A DNA stretch of 64,000 nt from Pseudomonas sp. PDM14 (GCF_014851905.1 NZ_JACVAQ010000002.1:1-64000); one strand, 5' to 3'; shown: positions 44,222 through 57,965, counted from the first letter of the stretch. A program made the numbers and translations. Notes: generated from the sequence alone by a model not told the origin.

Positions 44222-44911
44222 TCACGTGTTGAGTAGACACCAATCGGCATGGCTTGGTTGATCGAGGTGGCGCTGCAGGTATTCGGCGAACTCCCGGCGC
44301 GCAATCGCGCGGGCGCCGAAGCTGTGTAGGTGCTGAGTCGGCATCTGGCAGTCGATCAGCACGAAGCCCCATTCCTTCAGTGCGCCGACCAGTGTGGCGA
44401 AGCCGACCTTCGAGGCGTTGTCCACGTGGCTGAACATAGATTCACCGAAGAACAGTTGCCCCATCGCCAGGCCGTACAGCCCGCCAACCAGCTCGCTGCC
44501 CTGGCGCACCTCCACCGAGTGGGCGATGCCCCGGTCGTGCAGCTCCAGGTAGGCGTCGCGCATGGCGCTGGTGATCCAGGTGCCGTCGGCATAGTCGCGC
44601 GGGCCCGCGCAGGCCTGGATGACGCCGGCGAAATCCTGATCGAAGGTCACCGCGAAACGCTGCTGGCGCATGAGTTTGGCCAGGCTACGTGACAGGTGGA
44701 ACTCCTCGGGAAAGAGCACGGTGCGGGGATCGGGCGACCACCAGAGCAGTGGCTGGCCATCCTGGTACCAGGGGAAGCAGCCGTGACGGTAGGCAGCCAG
44801 CAGGCGTTCCGCAGAGAGGTCGCCACCGGCCGCGAGCAGGCCATTGGGTTCACGCAGCGCCTTGTCCAGCGCCGGGAAGCTCAGGTCGTCGCGTTTCAGC
44901 CAATTCAGCAT
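44222..44911 (-). CDS. aat: Leucyl/phenylalanyl-tRNA-protein transferase
   Basis: Adds Leu or Phe to N-terminal Arg/Lys, feeding the ClpS/ClpAP route. 229 residues with the signature [18 protein letters not shown] and [19 protein letters not shown]. Located upstream of bpt and about 40 bp downstream of trxB. Confidence 0.95.
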   Translation of the reverse strand: MLNWLKRDDLSFPALDKALREPNGLLAAGGDLSAERLLAAYRHGCFPWYQDGQPLLWWSPDPRTVLFPEEFHLSRSLAKLMRQQRFAVTFDQDFAGVIQACAGPRDYADGTWITSAMRDAYLELHDRGIAHSVEVRQGSELVGGLYGLAMGQLFFGESMFSHVDNASKVGFATLVGALKEWGFVLIDCQMPTQHLHSFGARAIARREFAEYLQRHLDQPSHADWCLLNT

Positions 44912-44953
44912 GGAGAGGAGGGCAGGGCGGGCGCTAAGCGTCCGCCCGCGCCG

Positions 44954-45979
<1,026 letters not shown>

Positions 45980-46122
45980 CTACACCGAAGCGCGCGGGGG
46001 CGGCAAAACGGGCCGCCCGGCTGTGGCTGGCGTGGCATCGGACCTGTAAATCCGTACAATGGCCCGCACATCCGTATTCAACTGATCGTTGGGCGCGCCT
46101 CGGGCGCAGGAATAGCAGCGTT

Positions 46123-48528
46123 TTGAAGAATTCCACCTCTACCGCTCAGGCGCCGCTCTGGCGCCAGCAACTGCACTACCGACTCAAGGAAGGCGCGCTG
46201 ATCGCACTCGGTGCCCTGTGCCTGTATCTGTGGATGGCATTGCTGACCTACGACCAGAATGATCCGGGCTGGAGCCACACCAGCAACGTCGAGCAGGTGC
46301 AGAACGCCGCCGGCCGCGCGGGCGCCTGGTTCGCCGACATCCTGTTCATGGCCCTCGGTTATTTCGCCTACGTGTTTCCGCTGCTGCTGGCGGTGAAGAC
46401 CTGGCAGGTGTTCCGCAATCGCCACCAGCCGTGGCAATGGAGCGGCTGGCTATTCTCCTGGCGGTTGATTGGTCTAATTTTCCTGATTCTCTCCGGCGCG
46501 GCCCTGGCCGATATCCATTTCGTCGACAGTACCGGCCTGCCGGCCTCGGCAGGTGGGGCGCTGGGCGAAAGCCTCAGCGTGCTGTCGGTCAATGCCCTGA
46601 ACATCCAGGGCAGCACCCTGTTGTTCATCGCGCTGTTCCTCTTCGGCCTCACCGTGTTCGCCGACCTGTCCTGGTTCAAGGTGATGGACCTGACCGGCAA
46701 GATCACCCTCGACCTGTTCGAGCTGATCAACAGCCTGATCAACCGCTGGTGGAGTGCGCGGGTCGAGCGCAAGCAACTGGTGGCCAAGCTGCGCGAGGTC
46801 GATGACCGCGTCAGCGAAGTGGCCGCACCGGTGGTGCATGACCGCCGCGAGCAGGCCAAGGTCAAGGAGCGCCTGATCGCCCGCGAGGAGGCACTGAGCA
46901 AGCACATGAGCGAGCGCGAGAGCCGTACCGCGCCGGTCATCGCGCCGCCGCCCGCGCCCAAGGCGCCGGAGCCGAGCAAGCGTGTGCTCAAGGAAAAACA
47001 GGTGCAGCTGTTCGAGGACAGTGCCGTGGCCGGTACCTTGCCGCCGATTTCGATCCTCGATGCCGCCGAGAAGAAACAGAAGCAGTATTCGCCGGAGTCG
47101 CTCGAAGCGATGTCGCGTCTACTGGAAATCAAGCTCAAGGAGTTCGGCGTCGAGGTGATGGTCGAGTCCGTGCACCCGGGCCCGGTGATCACCCGTTTCG
47201 AAATCCAGCTCGCCGCCGGGGTCAAGGTCAGTCGCATTTCCGGCCTGGCCAAGGACCTGGCGCGCTCGATGGCGATCATCAGCGTGCGCGTAGTGGAAGT
47301 AATTCCGGGCAAGACCACCGTGGGTATCGAGATTCCCAACGAAGATCGGCAGATCGTGCGTTTTTCCGAGGTGCTGTCCTCGCCGGAATATGACGACGCC
47401 AAGTCGCCGGTCACGCTGGCCCTGGGCCATGACATCGGTGGCAAACCGGTGATCACCGACCTGGCGAAGATGCCGCACCTGCTGGTGGCTGGTACCACCG
47501 GTTCCGGTAAGTCGGTGGGAGTCAACGCGATGATTCTGTCGATCCTGTTCAAGTCCACGCCGGAAGAGGCGCGGATGATCATGATCGACCCGAAGATGCT
47601 CGAACTGTCGATCTACGAAGGCATTCCGCACCTGCTTTGCCCGGTGGTCACCGACATGAAGGAAGCGGCCAACGCCCTGCGCTGGTCGGTCGCCGAGATG
47701 GAGCGTCGCTACAAGCTGATGGCCGCCATGGGCGTACGCAACCTGGCCGGTTTCAACCGCAAGGTGAAGGACGCCGAGGAAGCCGGCACGCCGCTGAGCG
47801 ACCCGCTGTACCGCCGCGAAAGCATGCAGGACGAAGCCCCGCTGCTGAAGACCCTGCCGACCATCGTGGTGGTGGTCGACGAATTCGCCGACATGATGAT
47901 GATCGTCGGCAAGAAGGTCGAAGAGCTGATCGCGCGCATCGCGCAGAAGGCGCGTGCCGCCGGTATCCACCTGATCCTCGCGACCCAGCGCCCGTCGGTG
48001 GACGTGATCACCGGCCTGATCAAGGCCAACATCCCAACCCGCATGGCGTTCCAGGTGTCGAGCAAGATCGACTCGCGGACCATTCTCGACCAGGGCGGCG
48101 CCGAACAGCTGCTCGGCCATGGCGACATGCTCTACCTGCCACCGGGCACCGGCCTGCCGATTCGCGTGCACGGTGCCTTCGTCTCCGACGAGGAAGTCCA
48201 CCGCGTGGTCGAAGCCTGGAAACAGCGCGGCACGCCGGACTACATCGAAGATATCCTCGCCGGTGTCGAAGAGGCTGGTAGCGGCTTCGACGGCGGCGGT
48301 GGTGGCGAAGGCGGCGAGGGCAGCGAGGAAGACCCGCTGTACGACGAAGCCGTACGATTTGTCACTGAAAGCCGCCGCGCCTCGATTTCTGCTGTCCAAC
48401 GCAAGCTGAAGATCGGTTACAACCGCGCCGCCCGCATGATCGAAGCCATGGAAATGGCCGGCGTGGTGACGTCGATGAATACCAATGGTTCGCGTGAAGT
48501 GCTCGCACCGAGTCCGGTCCGAGATTAA
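46123..48528 (+). CDS. ftsK: DNA translocase FtsK
   Basis: Divisome-anchored dsDNA pump that aligns chromosome dimers at dif, 801 residues. Four N-terminal helices, a short linker (about 220-310, Pro/Glu/Lys rich), RecA-like motor with Walker [11 protein letters not shown] (about 457) and Walker [11 protein letters not shown], and the C-terminal gamma winged helix (about 738-800: [20 protein letters not shown]). I infer a TTG start at 46123 (MKNSTS) with AGGAA upstream; no in-frame ATG fits. Confidence 0.95.
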   Translation: MKNSTSTAQAPLWRQQLHYRLKEGALIALGALCLYLWMALLTYDQNDPGWSHTSNVEQVQNAAGRAGAWFADILFMALGYFAYVFPLLLAVKTWQVFRNRHQPWQWSGWLFSWRLIGLIFLILSGAALADIHFVDSTGLPASAGGALGESLSVLSVNALNIQGSTLLFIALFLFGLTVFADLSWFKVMDLTGKITLDLFELINSLINRWWSARVERKQLVAKLREVDDRVSEVAAPVVHDRREQAKVKERLIAREEALSKHMSERESRTAPVIAPPPAPKAPEPSKRVLKEKQVQLFEDSAVAGTLPPISILDAAEKKQKQYSPESLEAMSRLLEIKLKEFGVEVMVESVHPGPVITRFEIQLAAGVKVSRISGLAKDLARSMAIISVRVVEVIPGKTTVGIEIPNEDRQIVRFSEVLSSPEYDDAKSPVTLALGHDIGGKPVITDLAKMPHLLVAGTTGSGKSVGVNAMILSILFKSTPEEARMIMIDPKMLELSIYEGIPHLLCPVVTDMKEAANALRWSVAEMERRYKLMAAMGVRNLAGFNRKVKDAEEAGTPLSDPLYRRESMQDEAPLLKTLPTIVVVVDEFADMMMIVGKKVEELIARIAQKARAAGIHLILATQRPSVDVITGLIKANIPTRMAFQVSSKIDSRTILDQGGAEQLLGHGDMLYLPPGTGLPIRVHGAFVSDEEVHRVVEAWKQRGTPDYIEDILAGVEEAGSGFDGGGGGEGGEGSEEDPLYDEAVRFVTESRRASISAVQRKLKIGYNRAARMIEAMEMAGVVTSMNTNGSREVLAPSPVRD

Positions 48529-48555
48529 GTAGTCCGTTTCCCGAAGAGGATTTCC

Positions 48556-49182
48556 ATGCGCCTGATCCGCATGCTGTTGCTGGCCGCCATGGCCTGTCTG
48601 GCCATTCCTGCCCATGCCGACGACGAGGCCGCCGTGAAGCGCCTCACCGTGCTGCTCAACCAGGCGCAGACCATGAGCGCGCGCTTCTCCCAGCTGACCC
48701 TGGACGGTACCGGCACCCAGTTGCAGGAAACCGCCGGCCAGCTGGTGCTGCAGCGCCCGGGCCTGTTCCGCTGGCACACCGATGCGCCGCAGGAGCAGCT
48801 GCTGGTGTCCAACGGCAAGAAGGTCTGGCTGTACGACCCGGACCTGATGCAGGTGACCATCCAGACCCTCGACCAGCGCCTGACCCACACCCCGGCGCTG
48901 CTGCTGTCCGGTGACGTGTCGAAGATCCGCGAGAATTTCGAGATCACCTTCAAGGAGGCCGGCGAAGTAGTCGACTTCATGCTCAAGCCTAAGGCCAAGG
49001 ACACCCTGTTCGACAACCTGCGCCTGTCGTTCCGGCGTGGCGTGATCAACGACATGCAACTGATCGACAGCATCGGCCAGCGCACCAACATCCTGTTCCT
49101 CAGCGTGAAGATGAACGAAAAGGTCGATTCGACCCAGTTCACCTTCGACGTGCCTGAGGGCGCGGACGTCATCCAGGAATAA
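48556..49182 (+). CDS. lolA: Outer-membrane lipoprotein carrier protein LolA
   Basis: Periplasmic chaperone that shuttles lipoproteins from LolCDE to LolB. 208 residues, signal peptide ending PAHA before DDE, and the family core [27 protein letters not shown] (a short portion: [20 protein letters not shown]). 27 bp after ftsK, 19 bp before rarA; this order is conserved in gammaproteobacteria. Confidence 0.95.
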   Translation: MRLIRMLLLAAMACLAIPAHADDEAAVKRLTVLLNQAQTMSARFSQLTLDGTGTQLQETAGQLVLQRPGLFRWHTDAPQEQLLVSNGKKVWLYDPDLMQVTIQTLDQRLTHTPALLLSGDVSKIRENFEITFKEAGEVVDFMLKPKAKDTLFDNLRLSFRRGVINDMQLIDSIGQRTNILFLSVKMNEKVDSTQFTFDVPEGADVIQE

Positions 49183-49201
49183 GAGGCCGGCTCGACCTGT
49201 T

Positions 49202-50523
49202 ATGGATCTGTTTCGTGCTGCTCCCGTCGCTCAGCCCCTGGCCGCGCGCCTCCGCGCCACCAGTCTGGATGAGTACGTCGGTCAGGAGCACGTGCTGGGC
49301 CAGGGCAAGCCGCTGCGCGATGCGCTGGAGCAGGGCGCGCTGCACTCGATGATCTTCTGGGGGCCGCCCGGTGTCGGCAAGACCACGCTGGCCAAGCTGC
49401 TGGCGCAGGTTTCCGAGGCGCATTTCGAGACCATCTCCGCGGTGCTTTCCGGGGTCAAGGAAATCCGCCAGGCCGTGGACATGGCCAAGCAGCAGGCGGC
49501 GCAGTACGGCCGCCGCACCATCCTCTTCGTCGACGAAGTGCACCGCTTCAACAAGTCGCAGCAGGATGCGTTTCTGCCCTATGTGGAAGACGGCACGCTG
49601 ATCTTCATCGGCGCGACCACGGAGAACCCCTCGTTCGAGCTGAACAACGCCTTGCTCTCGCGGGCCCGCGTCTATGTGCTGAAAAGCCTGGACGAGGCGG
49701 CCATGCGCAAGCTGGTGCAGCGCGCGCTGAGTGAGGACAAAGGCCTGGGCAAGCAACGCCTGGGCCTGCCGGAAGAAAGCTTCCAGATCCTCATGGCTGC
49801 CGCCGATGGTGATGGCCGGCGCCTGCTCAACCTGCTGGAGAATGCCGCCGACCTCGCCGAGGACGGCAGCGACATCGCCCCGGAACTGCTGCAGAACCTG
49901 CTCGGCGACAGCCGTCGGCGTTTCGACAAGGGGGGCGAGGCGTTCTACGACCAGATTTCCGCACTGCACAAATCGGTGCGCGGCTCCAGCCCTGACGGCG
50001 CGCTGTACTGGTACGCGCGGATGATCGACGGCGGTTGCGACCCGTTGTACCTGGCGCGACGCGTGGTGCGCATGGCCAGCGAAGACATCGGCAACGCCGA
50101 CCCGCGTGCGCTGACCCTGTGCCTGAACGCCTGGGACGTGCAGGAGCGCCTCGGCAGCCCGGAAGGCGAGCTGGCAGTGGCCCAGGCCATCGTTTATCTG
50201 GCCTGCGCGCCAAAGAGCAACGCCGTGTACATGGGTTACAAGGCCGCGATGCGCGATGTCAGCGAGCATGGTTCGCTGGAGGTGCCGCTGCACCTGCGCA
50301 ACGCGCCAACCAAGCTGATGAAGGAACTGGGCTATGGTGACGAATACCGCTACGCCCACGACGAGCCGGACGCCTACGCCGCTGGTGAGGACTATTTTCC
50401 CGACGAATTCGAGCCGCGCAGCTACTACCAGCCGGTGCCGCGCGGCCTTGAGCTGAAGATCCGCGACAAGCTCACGCACCTGGTGGCGCTCGATGCCGCC
50501 AGCCCGCGCAGAAGGCGCAAACC

Positions 50524-50527
<4 letters not shown>
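49202..50527 (+). CDS. rarA: Replication-associated recombination protein A (RarA/MgsA)
   Basis: AAA+ clamp-loader-like ATPase acting at stalled forks. 441 residues. Walker [12 protein letters not shown] (about 54), Walker [11 protein letters not shown], sensor [10 protein letters not shown], and the C-terminal tetramerisation region with [14 protein letters not shown]. Overlaps crcB by 4 bp. Confidence 0.95.
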
Positions 50528-52202
<1,675 letters not shown>

Positions 52203-52234
52203 GAACCTGCTCATGAATCGCTGAACAGGTTCTG
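52203..52234. repeat. 8-bp inverted repeat downstream of serS
   Basis: AGAACCTG (52203-52210) and CAGGTTCT (52227-52234) pair perfectly across a 16-nt loop, starting one base after the serS stop codon. There is no T tract, so it is not the terminator; it may stabilise the 3' end of the message. Confidence 0.5.
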
Positions 52235-52250
52235 CTTTACCGTCAAATTC

Positions 52251-52283
52251 GGGGTGGCCAGAGCTGCCCCGTTTTGTTTTTCC
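52251..52283 (+). terminator. Terminator ending the ftsK-serS operon
   Basis: CGGGG with GGC and GC with CCCCG (52251-52272) fold into a hairpin followed by TTTTGTTTTT. cysG starts 20 bp later and probably has read-through or its own promoter. Confidence 0.75.
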
Positions 52284-52301
52284 TGATCGAGAGCGTGCGC
52301 C

Positions 52302-53696
52302 ATGGATTTCCTTCCCCTGTTCCACAAGCTGCAGGATCGCTTGGTGCTGGTCATTGGCGGCGGCGAGGTTGCCTTGCGCAAGGCGCGGCTGCTGGCCGAT
52401 GCCGGCGCGGCGCTGCGTGTGGTGGCACCGCAGGTGCGCGATGAGCTGAACGAGCTGGCCCGGCAGTCGGCGCGTGGCGAGCTGCTGCTGCGTGACTATC
52501 GACTCGACGATCTGGACGGCGTGGCCCTGGTCATTGCCGCCACGGACGACGAGGCGCTCAATGCCCAGGTGTCGGTCGACGCCCAGGCCCGTGGTATCCC
52601 GGTCAACGTGGTCGATGCGCCGGCACTATGCAGCGTGATCTTCCCGGCCATCGTCGACCGCTCGCCGTTGATCGTCGCGGTCACCAGCGGCGGTGATGCG
52701 CCGGTACTGGCGCGGTTGATTCGCGCCAAGATCGAGACCTGGATTCCCTCTTCTTATGGTCAGCTGGCTGGCCTGGCGAAGAAGTTTCGCGCCCAGGTCA
52801 AGGCGTTGTTCCCCGATGTGCAGCAGCGTCGGGTGTTCTGGGAGGACGTGTTTCAAGGGCCGATTGCCGAAAACGTGTTCGCCGGCAAGCTGGGCGAGGG
52901 GGAGCGCCTGCTCGCGGCCAAGGTGGCAGGGGCTGCGCCGCGTGCGCTGGGTGAGGTCTATCTGGTCGGTGCCGGCCCTGGCGACCCGGATCTGCTGACT
53001 TTTCGCGCGTTGCGCCTGATGCAGCAGGCCGACGTGGTGCTCTACGACCGCCTGGTGGCGCCGGCGATCATCGAGCTGTGCCGCCGTGATGCCGAGCGCA
53101 TCTACGTTGGCAAGCGCCGCGCCGACCATGCGCTGCCGCAGGAGCAGATCAACGAGCGTCTGGTCAGCTTGGCGAAGGAGGGCAAGCGGGTGCTGCGCCT
53201 CAAGGGCGGCGATCCGTTCATCTTCGGCCGTGGAGGCGAGGAAATCGAGGAGCTGGCAGCCCACGGCATTCCCTTTCAGGTGGTGCCGGGGATTACTGCG
53301 GCTTCGGGCTGCGCGGCGTATGCCGGTATTCCGCTGACTCACCGTGACTATGCGCAGTCGGTGCGCTTCGTCACCGGGCACCTCAAGGACGGCAGCAGCG
53401 ACCTGCCGTGGCAGGAACTGAGCGCGCCGGGGCAGACCCTGGTGTTCTACATGGGCCTGGTCGGCTTGCCGGCGATCTGCACACAACTGATCGCTCATGG
53501 CCGCAGCGCCGCTACACCGGCCGCGTTGGTGCAGCAGGGCACCACGCAGAGCCAGCGTGTGTTCACCGGTACCCTGGGCGATCTGCCCCAGCTGGTCGCC
53601 GAGCACGAGGTGCACGCGCCGACCCTGGTGATCGTCGGCGAAGTGGTGCAGTTGCGCGAGAAGCTCGCCTGGTTTGAGGGGGCTCAGCAGGCCTGA
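52302..53696 (+). CDS. cysG: Siroheme synthase CysG
   Basis: Trifunctional enzyme making siroheme for sulfite/nitrite reductases, 464 residues. N-terminal dehydrogenase/ferrochelatase part has the Rossmann loop [12 protein letters not shown]; the C-terminal uroporphyrinogen-III methyltransferase part (from about 216) has [27 protein letters not shown] and [16 protein letters not shown]. Confidence 0.95.
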   Translation: MDFLPLFHKLQDRLVLVIGGGEVALRKARLLADAGAALRVVAPQVRDELNELARQSARGELLLRDYRLDDLDGVALVIAATDDEALNAQVSVDAQARGIPVNVVDAPALCSVIFPAIVDRSPLIVAVTSGGDAPVLARLIRAKIETWIPSSYGQLAGLAKKFRAQVKALFPDVQQRRVFWEDVFQGPIAENVFAGKLGEGERLLAAKVAGAAPRALGEVYLVGAGPGDPDLLTFRALRLMQQADVVLYDRLVAPAIIELCRRDAERIYVGKRRADHALPQEQINERLVSLAKEGKRVLRLKGGDPFIFGRGGEEIEELAAHGIPFQVVPGITAASGCAAYAGIPLTHRDYAQSVRFVTGHLKDGSSDLPWQELSAPGQTLVFYMGLVGLPAICTQLIAHGRSAATPAALVQQGTTQSQRVFTGTLGDLPQLVAEHEVHAPTLVIVGEVVQLREKLAWFEGAQQA

Positions 53697-53699
53697 CGT

Positions 53700-54695
53700 T
53701 TACGCACCGAAGATGCCCCGGCCGCTCAGGCGCCGGCGGTCATGCGGACGGGTGAAGTCCTGCTGCGGGCCGCGCGGGACGATCCCGGTCGGGTTGATGG
53801 TCTTATGGCTTGCGTAGTAGTGGCTCTTGATGTGGGTGAAGTCCACGGTCTCGGCAATCCCGGGCCACTGGTACAGCTCGCGTAGCCAGTTGGACAGGTT
53901 GGGGTAGTCCTCCAGGCGCTTCAGGTTGCATTTGAAGTGGCCGTGGTAGACCGCATCGAAGCGAATCAGTGTGGTGAACAGGCGGATGTCGGCTTCGGTC
54001 AGGTATTCACCTACAAGGTAGCGACGCTCGCTTAATAGCTGTTCCAGGCGATCCAGCTCGGCGAACAACTCGTCGAATGCCTCGTCGTAGGCTTCCTGGG
54101 TGGTGGCGAAGCCGGCGCGGTACACACCGTTATTGACTCGGGGGTAGATGCGTTCGTTGAGCGCGTCGATCTCGCTGCGCAAGGCGGCGGGGTAGAAGTC
54201 CATGCGGTTGCCGGTCAGCTCGTCGAAGGCACCGTTGAACATGCGGATGATCTCGGACGACTCGTTGTTGACGATGCGCTGGCCGTGCTTGTCCCACAGC
54301 AGCGGCACGGTTACGCGCCCGGTGTACTGGGCGTCGTCACGGGTATAGCGCTGATGCAGGTACTGCAGGTCGTCCAGCGGGTCGCCCGAGGAGCCGTGGC
54401 TGCGGTCGAAGGTCCAGCCGTTTTCGGCCATCAGCCAGCTGACTACGGACACGTCGATCAGGCTTTCCAGGCCCTTGAGTTTGCGCAGGATCAGGGTGCG
54501 ATGCGCCCAAGGGCAGGCGAGCGACACGTAGAGGTGATAGCGGCCCGCTTCGGCGGGAAAACCGCCCTCGCCACTCGGGCCAGGGCCGCCGTCGACGGTA
54601 ATCCAGTTGCGACGCTGGGCGTTCTCACGCTGGAAGCGCCCGCTCTGCGTCTGGTACCACTTGTCCTGCCATTGGCCATCGATAAGCAAACCCAT
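53700..54695 (-). CDS. yqjG: Glutathionyl-hydroquinone reductase (YqjG/ECM4 family)
   Basis: A 331-residue Xi-class glutathione transferase that reduces glutathionyl-hydroquinones. The catalytic Cys61 is in SLACPWAHR; the C-terminal helical domain has DIRLFTTLIRFDAVY. Its stop lies 3 bp from the convergent cysG stop, with no visible terminator between them. Confidence 0.9.
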   Translation of the reverse strand: MGLLIDGQWQDKWYQTQSGRFQRENAQRRNWITVDGGPGPSGEGGFPAEAGRYHLYVSLACPWAHRTLILRKLKGLESLIDVSVVSWLMAENGWTFDRSHGSSGDPLDDLQYLHQRYTRDDAQYTGRVTVPLLWDKHGQRIVNNESSEIIRMFNGAFDELTGNRMDFYPAALRSEIDALNERIYPRVNNGVYRAGFATTQEAYDEAFDELFAELDRLEQLLSERRYLVGEYLTEADIRLFTTLIRFDAVYHGHFKCNLKRLEDYPNLSNWLRELYQWPGIAETVDFTHIKSHYYASHKTINPTGIVPRGPQQDFTRPHDRRRLSGRGIFGA

Positions 54696-54783
54696 GATCC
54701 GACTCCTGCCTTTAAGGTATGGGAGTCAGTCTGCTTGGCATGCGTTCGATAAAAAAGCGCAAAGTACCGACACTGATTATCGA

Positions 54784-55767
54784 TCAATTCGATGAGTGTC
54801 GGTTCTGCCAGATGGTCTCGGCTTCGGCAAAGGCCTGCTCGCGGCTGCGACCCAGTGCGCGCAAGGCCAGGGCGGTGGTTGCGCGGATGGCCAGCAGGCC
54901 GTAGTCGTCCTGTACTTCGCCACGCCAGACGGCAAGCAGGTGCGCCGGATCGAGGGTTTCCGGTTTGACGTGGCGCTGCGCCGACAGGGCCGGCCATTCC
55001 TCGTCCCAGTTCTCGCCATTGGCGGTGCCGTAGAGATGACTGCTGGCATCCGGATTGGCCTCAATCTCGCCGCCTTCGCCCTTGATCACGATGGCCGTGT
55101 CACCGAGCAGCTGGCTGGCCTCGCGGTGCACGGCCTGGTAACCGGGGTGGAATATGCTCTGCAGCACGCAGGACGCGCCGAGCGGGTTGAGCACGCGAGC
55201 CAGCGAATGGATCGGCGAGCGCAGGCCGAGGGTGTTGCGCAGATCGATCATCCGTTGCAGTTGCGGCGACCAGGAGCCCAGGGTGGTGAAGGCCGGCTTG
55301 CGCTGATCGAGTGTTGCGGCGACGGCCTGCCAGTCAGCGCAGAGCGGAATTTCCAGCAGGCCGAGTAGCTGCTCCGTGTACAGGCGCCCAGCCGTGTGCG
55401 CGCCGCCGCCATGCATGTGGATGCGCACGCCGCTGGCGGCCAGGGCTTTCACCGCCAGCAGAAACCAGGGCAAGTGGCGCTTCTTGCCGGCATAGCTGGG
55501 CCAGTCCAGGTCGAGCGCGATCTTCGGCGGCTGCAGGCGCGCGCGCAGGGCTTCGGTGAAGCCGGCCAGCTCTTCTGCGCTTTCTTCTTTATGTCGCAGC
55601 AGCATGAGGAAGGCGCCGAGCTGGGTGTCCTCGACCTTGTCGTCGAGCAGCATGCCCATCGCCTCGCGCGCTTCCTCGCGGCTCATGCCACGGGCTCCGC
55701 GCTTGCCTTTGCCAAGGATGCGCACGAACTGGGCGAAGGGGTGTTCCGGTGGCGCTACGAGGTGCAT
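54784..55767 (-). CDS. TrpD2/YbiB-like protein of the glycosyltransferase family 3 fold
   Basis: A 327-residue protein resembling anthranilate phosphoribosyltransferase. The N-terminal helical region (FLMLLRHKEESAEELAGFTEALRA) and the HMHGGGAHTAGRLYTEQLL segment are present, but the substrate loop is that of the YbiB subgroup, which binds DNA/RNA rather than synthesising tryptophan precursors. The start at 55767 has AGGATCACTCC upstream. 41 bp downstream of tusE. Confidence 0.85.
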   Translation of the reverse strand: MHLVAPPEHPFAQFVRILGKGKRGARGMSREEAREAMGMLLDDKVEDTQLGAFLMLLRHKEESAEELAGFTEALRARLQPPKIALDLDWPSYAGKKRHLPWFLLAVKALAASGVRIHMHGGGAHTAGRLYTEQLLGLLEIPLCADWQAVAATLDQRKPAFTTLGSWSPQLQRMIDLRNTLGLRSPIHSLARVLNPLGASCVLQSIFHPGYQAVHREASQLLGDTAIVIKGEGGEIEANPDASSHLYGTANGENWDEEWPALSAQRHVKPETLDPAHLLAVWRGEVQDDYGLLAIRATTALALRALGRSREQAFAEAETIWQNRHSSN

Positions 55768-55808
55768 GGAGTGATCCTGAAGGGACGCAACGCCGTTACG
55801 GCGCTGCG

Positions 55809-56141
55809 TCAGAGGCAATTGGTCGGTTTCGGCAGGCCGGCGAGCTTGGCCGCCAGTTTCGCCGGGGTGCCGTTGAACAGGCGGTTGAGGTGCGCGCTAT
55901 TGCCCTTGTCCGGGCCAAGTTTCAGGGCTGCGTACTTGATCAGTGGGCGCGTGGCTGGCGACAGTTGGAACTCGGTGTAGAAAGCTCGCAGCAGCTCGAT
56001 GATCTCCCAGTGCTCGGCGCTGAGCGGCAACTGCTCGGCGGCGGCCAGGGCTTCGGCGGTCGCGGGCGACCAGTCGGTCAACTCCACCAGGTAACCGTCC
56101 TTGTCCAGTTCGATGCTGCGTTCGTCGACGATCAGTTTCAT
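55809..56141 (-). CDS. tusE: Sulfur relay protein TusE (DsrC family)
   Basis: Accepts persulfide sulfur from TusBCD and hands it to MnmA. 110 residues with HWEIIELLRAFYTEFQLSPATR and the flexible C-terminal arm PKPTNCL, whose penultimate Cys is the active residue. The start overlaps the tusB stop by 4 bp. Confidence 0.94.
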   Translation of the reverse strand: MKLIVDERSIELDKDGYLVELTDWSPATAEALAAAEQLPLSAEHWEIIELLRAFYTEFQLSPATRPLIKYAALKLGPDKGNSAHLNRLFNGTPAKLAAKLAGLPKPTNCL

Positions 56142-56437
56142 AGCCAGCTGTTGACCTTGGCATAGCGTGCGCAGAGTTCGACGAATGCCGGGTAGTCGAC
56201 CACCTGAGCACGCTTGGGCGCGGCGAGATTACGCGCGTGCAGGTCTTCTTCGAGCACGTACAGCTCGATTCCTGCGGGCATCAGTTGCAGGGCCTGTAGT
56301 TGCACGGTCTCTGGTTGCAGAGCGTAGGCGGCATCGCCGGTCAGCAGCAAGGCGTCTTGCGGGCCGAGCAGGCGCAGGCAGCTGGCGAAGCGGCTGTCGC
56401 TGAAGGGCGAGTGGGAAAGCATGTGCAGGGTGGCCAT
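56138..56437 (-). CDS. tusB: Sulfur relay protein TusB (DsrH)
   Basis: A 99-residue DsrEFH-fold subunit of the TusBCD heterohexamer. MATLHMLSHSPF start and DALLLTGDAAYAL are characteristic. Overlaps tusC by 1 bp (TGATG) and tusE by 4 bp. Confidence 0.93.
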   Translation of the reverse strand: MATLHMLSHSPFSDSRFASCLRLLGPQDALLLTGDAAYALQPETVQLQALQLMPAGIELYVLEEDLHARNLAAPKRAQVVDYPAFVELCARYAKVNSWL

Positions 56438-56796
56438 CAGAGGGTGATCACCTGGTCGTAATGGTCGATAAGCAGGGTCAGTGCGGCGTCATCCAGGCAC
56501 TCCACCGGCATGGCCAGCGACTGGCCGTGCAGGCCGCGCTCGTCGAGGCTGCGCTGCGAGGCATACAGCGCTTCGATTCCGAACAGCGGCAGCGCCTGCA
56601 GGTTGGCGCCCAGATCTTTCTGCTGCAAGGCGGCGGGCTGTTGCTGGGGTTGCAGCTGGAATACGCCGTCGTCGAGAAACAACATGCCCAGTGGCAGATC
56701 GAAGGCGCCGCCGGCCAGTACGATGTCCAGTGCTTCGCGTGCGGACGGTCCGGCCCACGGTGCCTGGCGGGTGATGATCAGCAGGGATTTGCTCAT
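56437..56796 (-). CDS. tusC: Sulfur relay protein TusC (DsrF)
   Basis: A 119-residue DsrEFH-fold subunit; KSLLIITRQAPWAGPSAREALD and FLDDGVFQL are recognisable. ATG at 56796, with GGAGG inside the end of tusD and a TGATG overlap. Confidence 0.92.
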   Translation of the reverse strand: MSKSLLIITRQAPWAGPSAREALDIVLAGGAFDLPLGMLFLDDGVFQLQPQQQPAALQQKDLGANLQALPLFGIEALYASQRSLDERGLHGQSLAMPVECLDDAALTLLIDHYDQVITL

Positions 56797-57188
56797 CACT
56801 GGCCTCCGAAGCAGATCAGCCGATCCGCTACCTGGTTGGCTTCATGCAGCTGGCCGAGACCGGATAGATCCCAGGGTGCGCCCAGGTTGGCCGCGGGCTT
56901 CTGGTAGCGCTGCGCCTCTTCTTCATTCAATACCCCGCGGCGCAGGGCGGCTGCGATGCAGACAACAGCATCCAGCTGGTGCTGCTCGACGAAGGCCCGC
57001 CATTCGCTGGGAATATCCGGCTCGTCCTGAGCGAACACGGTGTTGGCCGAGGCGCTGTGCACGCCATCCTGATAGAAGAACAGGCGCACGATCTCATGCT
57101 GGCCGGCCAGTACGGCCTGAGCAAAGCGCAGAGCACGGCGTGAGGCAGGGGAATGGGCCGGAGCGAACAGGGCGATGGCGAACTTCAT
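56796..57188 (-). CDS. tusD: Sulfur relay protein TusD (DsrE)
   Basis: A 130-residue subunit carrying the sulfur-accepting Cys of the complex, here in VVCIAAALRRGV; FFYQDGVH is the family motif. Start MKFAIAL at 57188. First gene of tusDCBE, which together with mnmA (36.6 kb) completes tRNA 2-thiolation. Confidence 0.93.
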   Translation of the reverse strand: MKFAIALFAPAHSPASRRALRFAQAVLAGQHEIVRLFFYQDGVHSASANTVFAQDEPDIPSEWRAFVEQHQLDAVVCIAAALRRGVLNEEEAQRYQKPAANLGAPWDLSGLGQLHEANQVADRLICFGGQ

Positions 57189-57256
57189 GGTGAACCTGGT
57201 GGAAGAGTCCTGGCGCAATGATAAAGCCAGAATGACGCGGATGTTTCCCGCAGGCA

Positions 57257-57286
57257 TGAAAAAGCCCGCCGAAGCGGGCTTTTTCA
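57257..57286. terminator. Bidirectional terminator downstream of yccA
   Basis: TGAAAAAGCCCGC and GCGGGCTTTTTCA pair around CGAA, 10 bp past the yccA stop and just before the tus operon. Confidence 0.92.
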
Positions 57287-57296
57287 TTGCGGGGTA

Positions 57297-57965
57297 TCAG
57301 TCGTCGCTGCCCATGATGCCGAAGATCTGCAGCAGGCTGATGAACAGGTTGTAGATCGATACATAGAGGCTGATGGTCGCCATGATGTAGTTGCGTTCGC
57401 CGCCGTGAATGATCGCGCTGGTCTGGAACAGAATCATTGCGGAGGACAGCAGCACGAAACCGGCACTGATGGCCAGTTGCAGGCCGCTGATCTGGAAGAA
57501 GAAGCCTGCGATCATCGCACCGAGCAGAACGAGGCAGCCTACGGTAATAAACCCGGAGAGGAAGTTCATGTCTTTGCGAGTGGTCAGCACATAGGCTGAG
57601 AGACCGAAGAACACCAAGGCGGTCATGGCGAATGCCGAGCCAATCACCTCGGCGCCGTTACCCATGCCCAAGTAGAGGTTGAGAATCGGGCCCAGTGTAT
57701 AGCCCATGAAGCCGGTCAGAGCGAAGGTGGAGAGCAGGCCCCAGGCGGAGTTGCGCAGCTTCATGGTGAGGAAGAACAGGCCGAAGAACCCGGCCAGCAC
57801 CACGAAGAAATGCGGGTAGGGGAGGTTCATCTGCTGCGAGACGAAAGCGACCAGGCCGCTGAAGGCCAGGGTCAGGGCGAGCAGGCCATACGTGTTGCGC
57901 AGCACCTGGCTGACTTCGCGTTGTTCGACCTGCGCGTGGTTAAGCGCGTAATCTTGTTCGTGCAT
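57297..57965 (-). CDS. yccA: Bax inhibitor-1 family membrane protein YccA
   Basis: A 222-residue protein with seven hydrophobic helices of the BI-1/TMBIM fold. In E. coli YccA is a substrate and modulator of the FtsH protease. The C-terminal helix end SLYVSIYNLFISLLQI and the cytoplasmic N-terminus are typical. Monocistronic. Confidence 0.92.
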   Translation of the reverse strand: MHEQDYALNHAQVEQREVSQVLRNTYGLLALTLAFSGLVAFVSQQMNLPYPHFFVVLAGFFGLFFLTMKLRNSAWGLLSTFALTGFMGYTLGPILNLYLGMGNGAEVIGSAFAMTALVFFGLSAYVLTTRKDMNFLSGFITVGCLVLLGAMIAGFFFQISGLQLAISAGFVLLSSAMILFQTSAIIHGGERNYIMATISLYVSIYNLFISLLQIFGIMGSDD

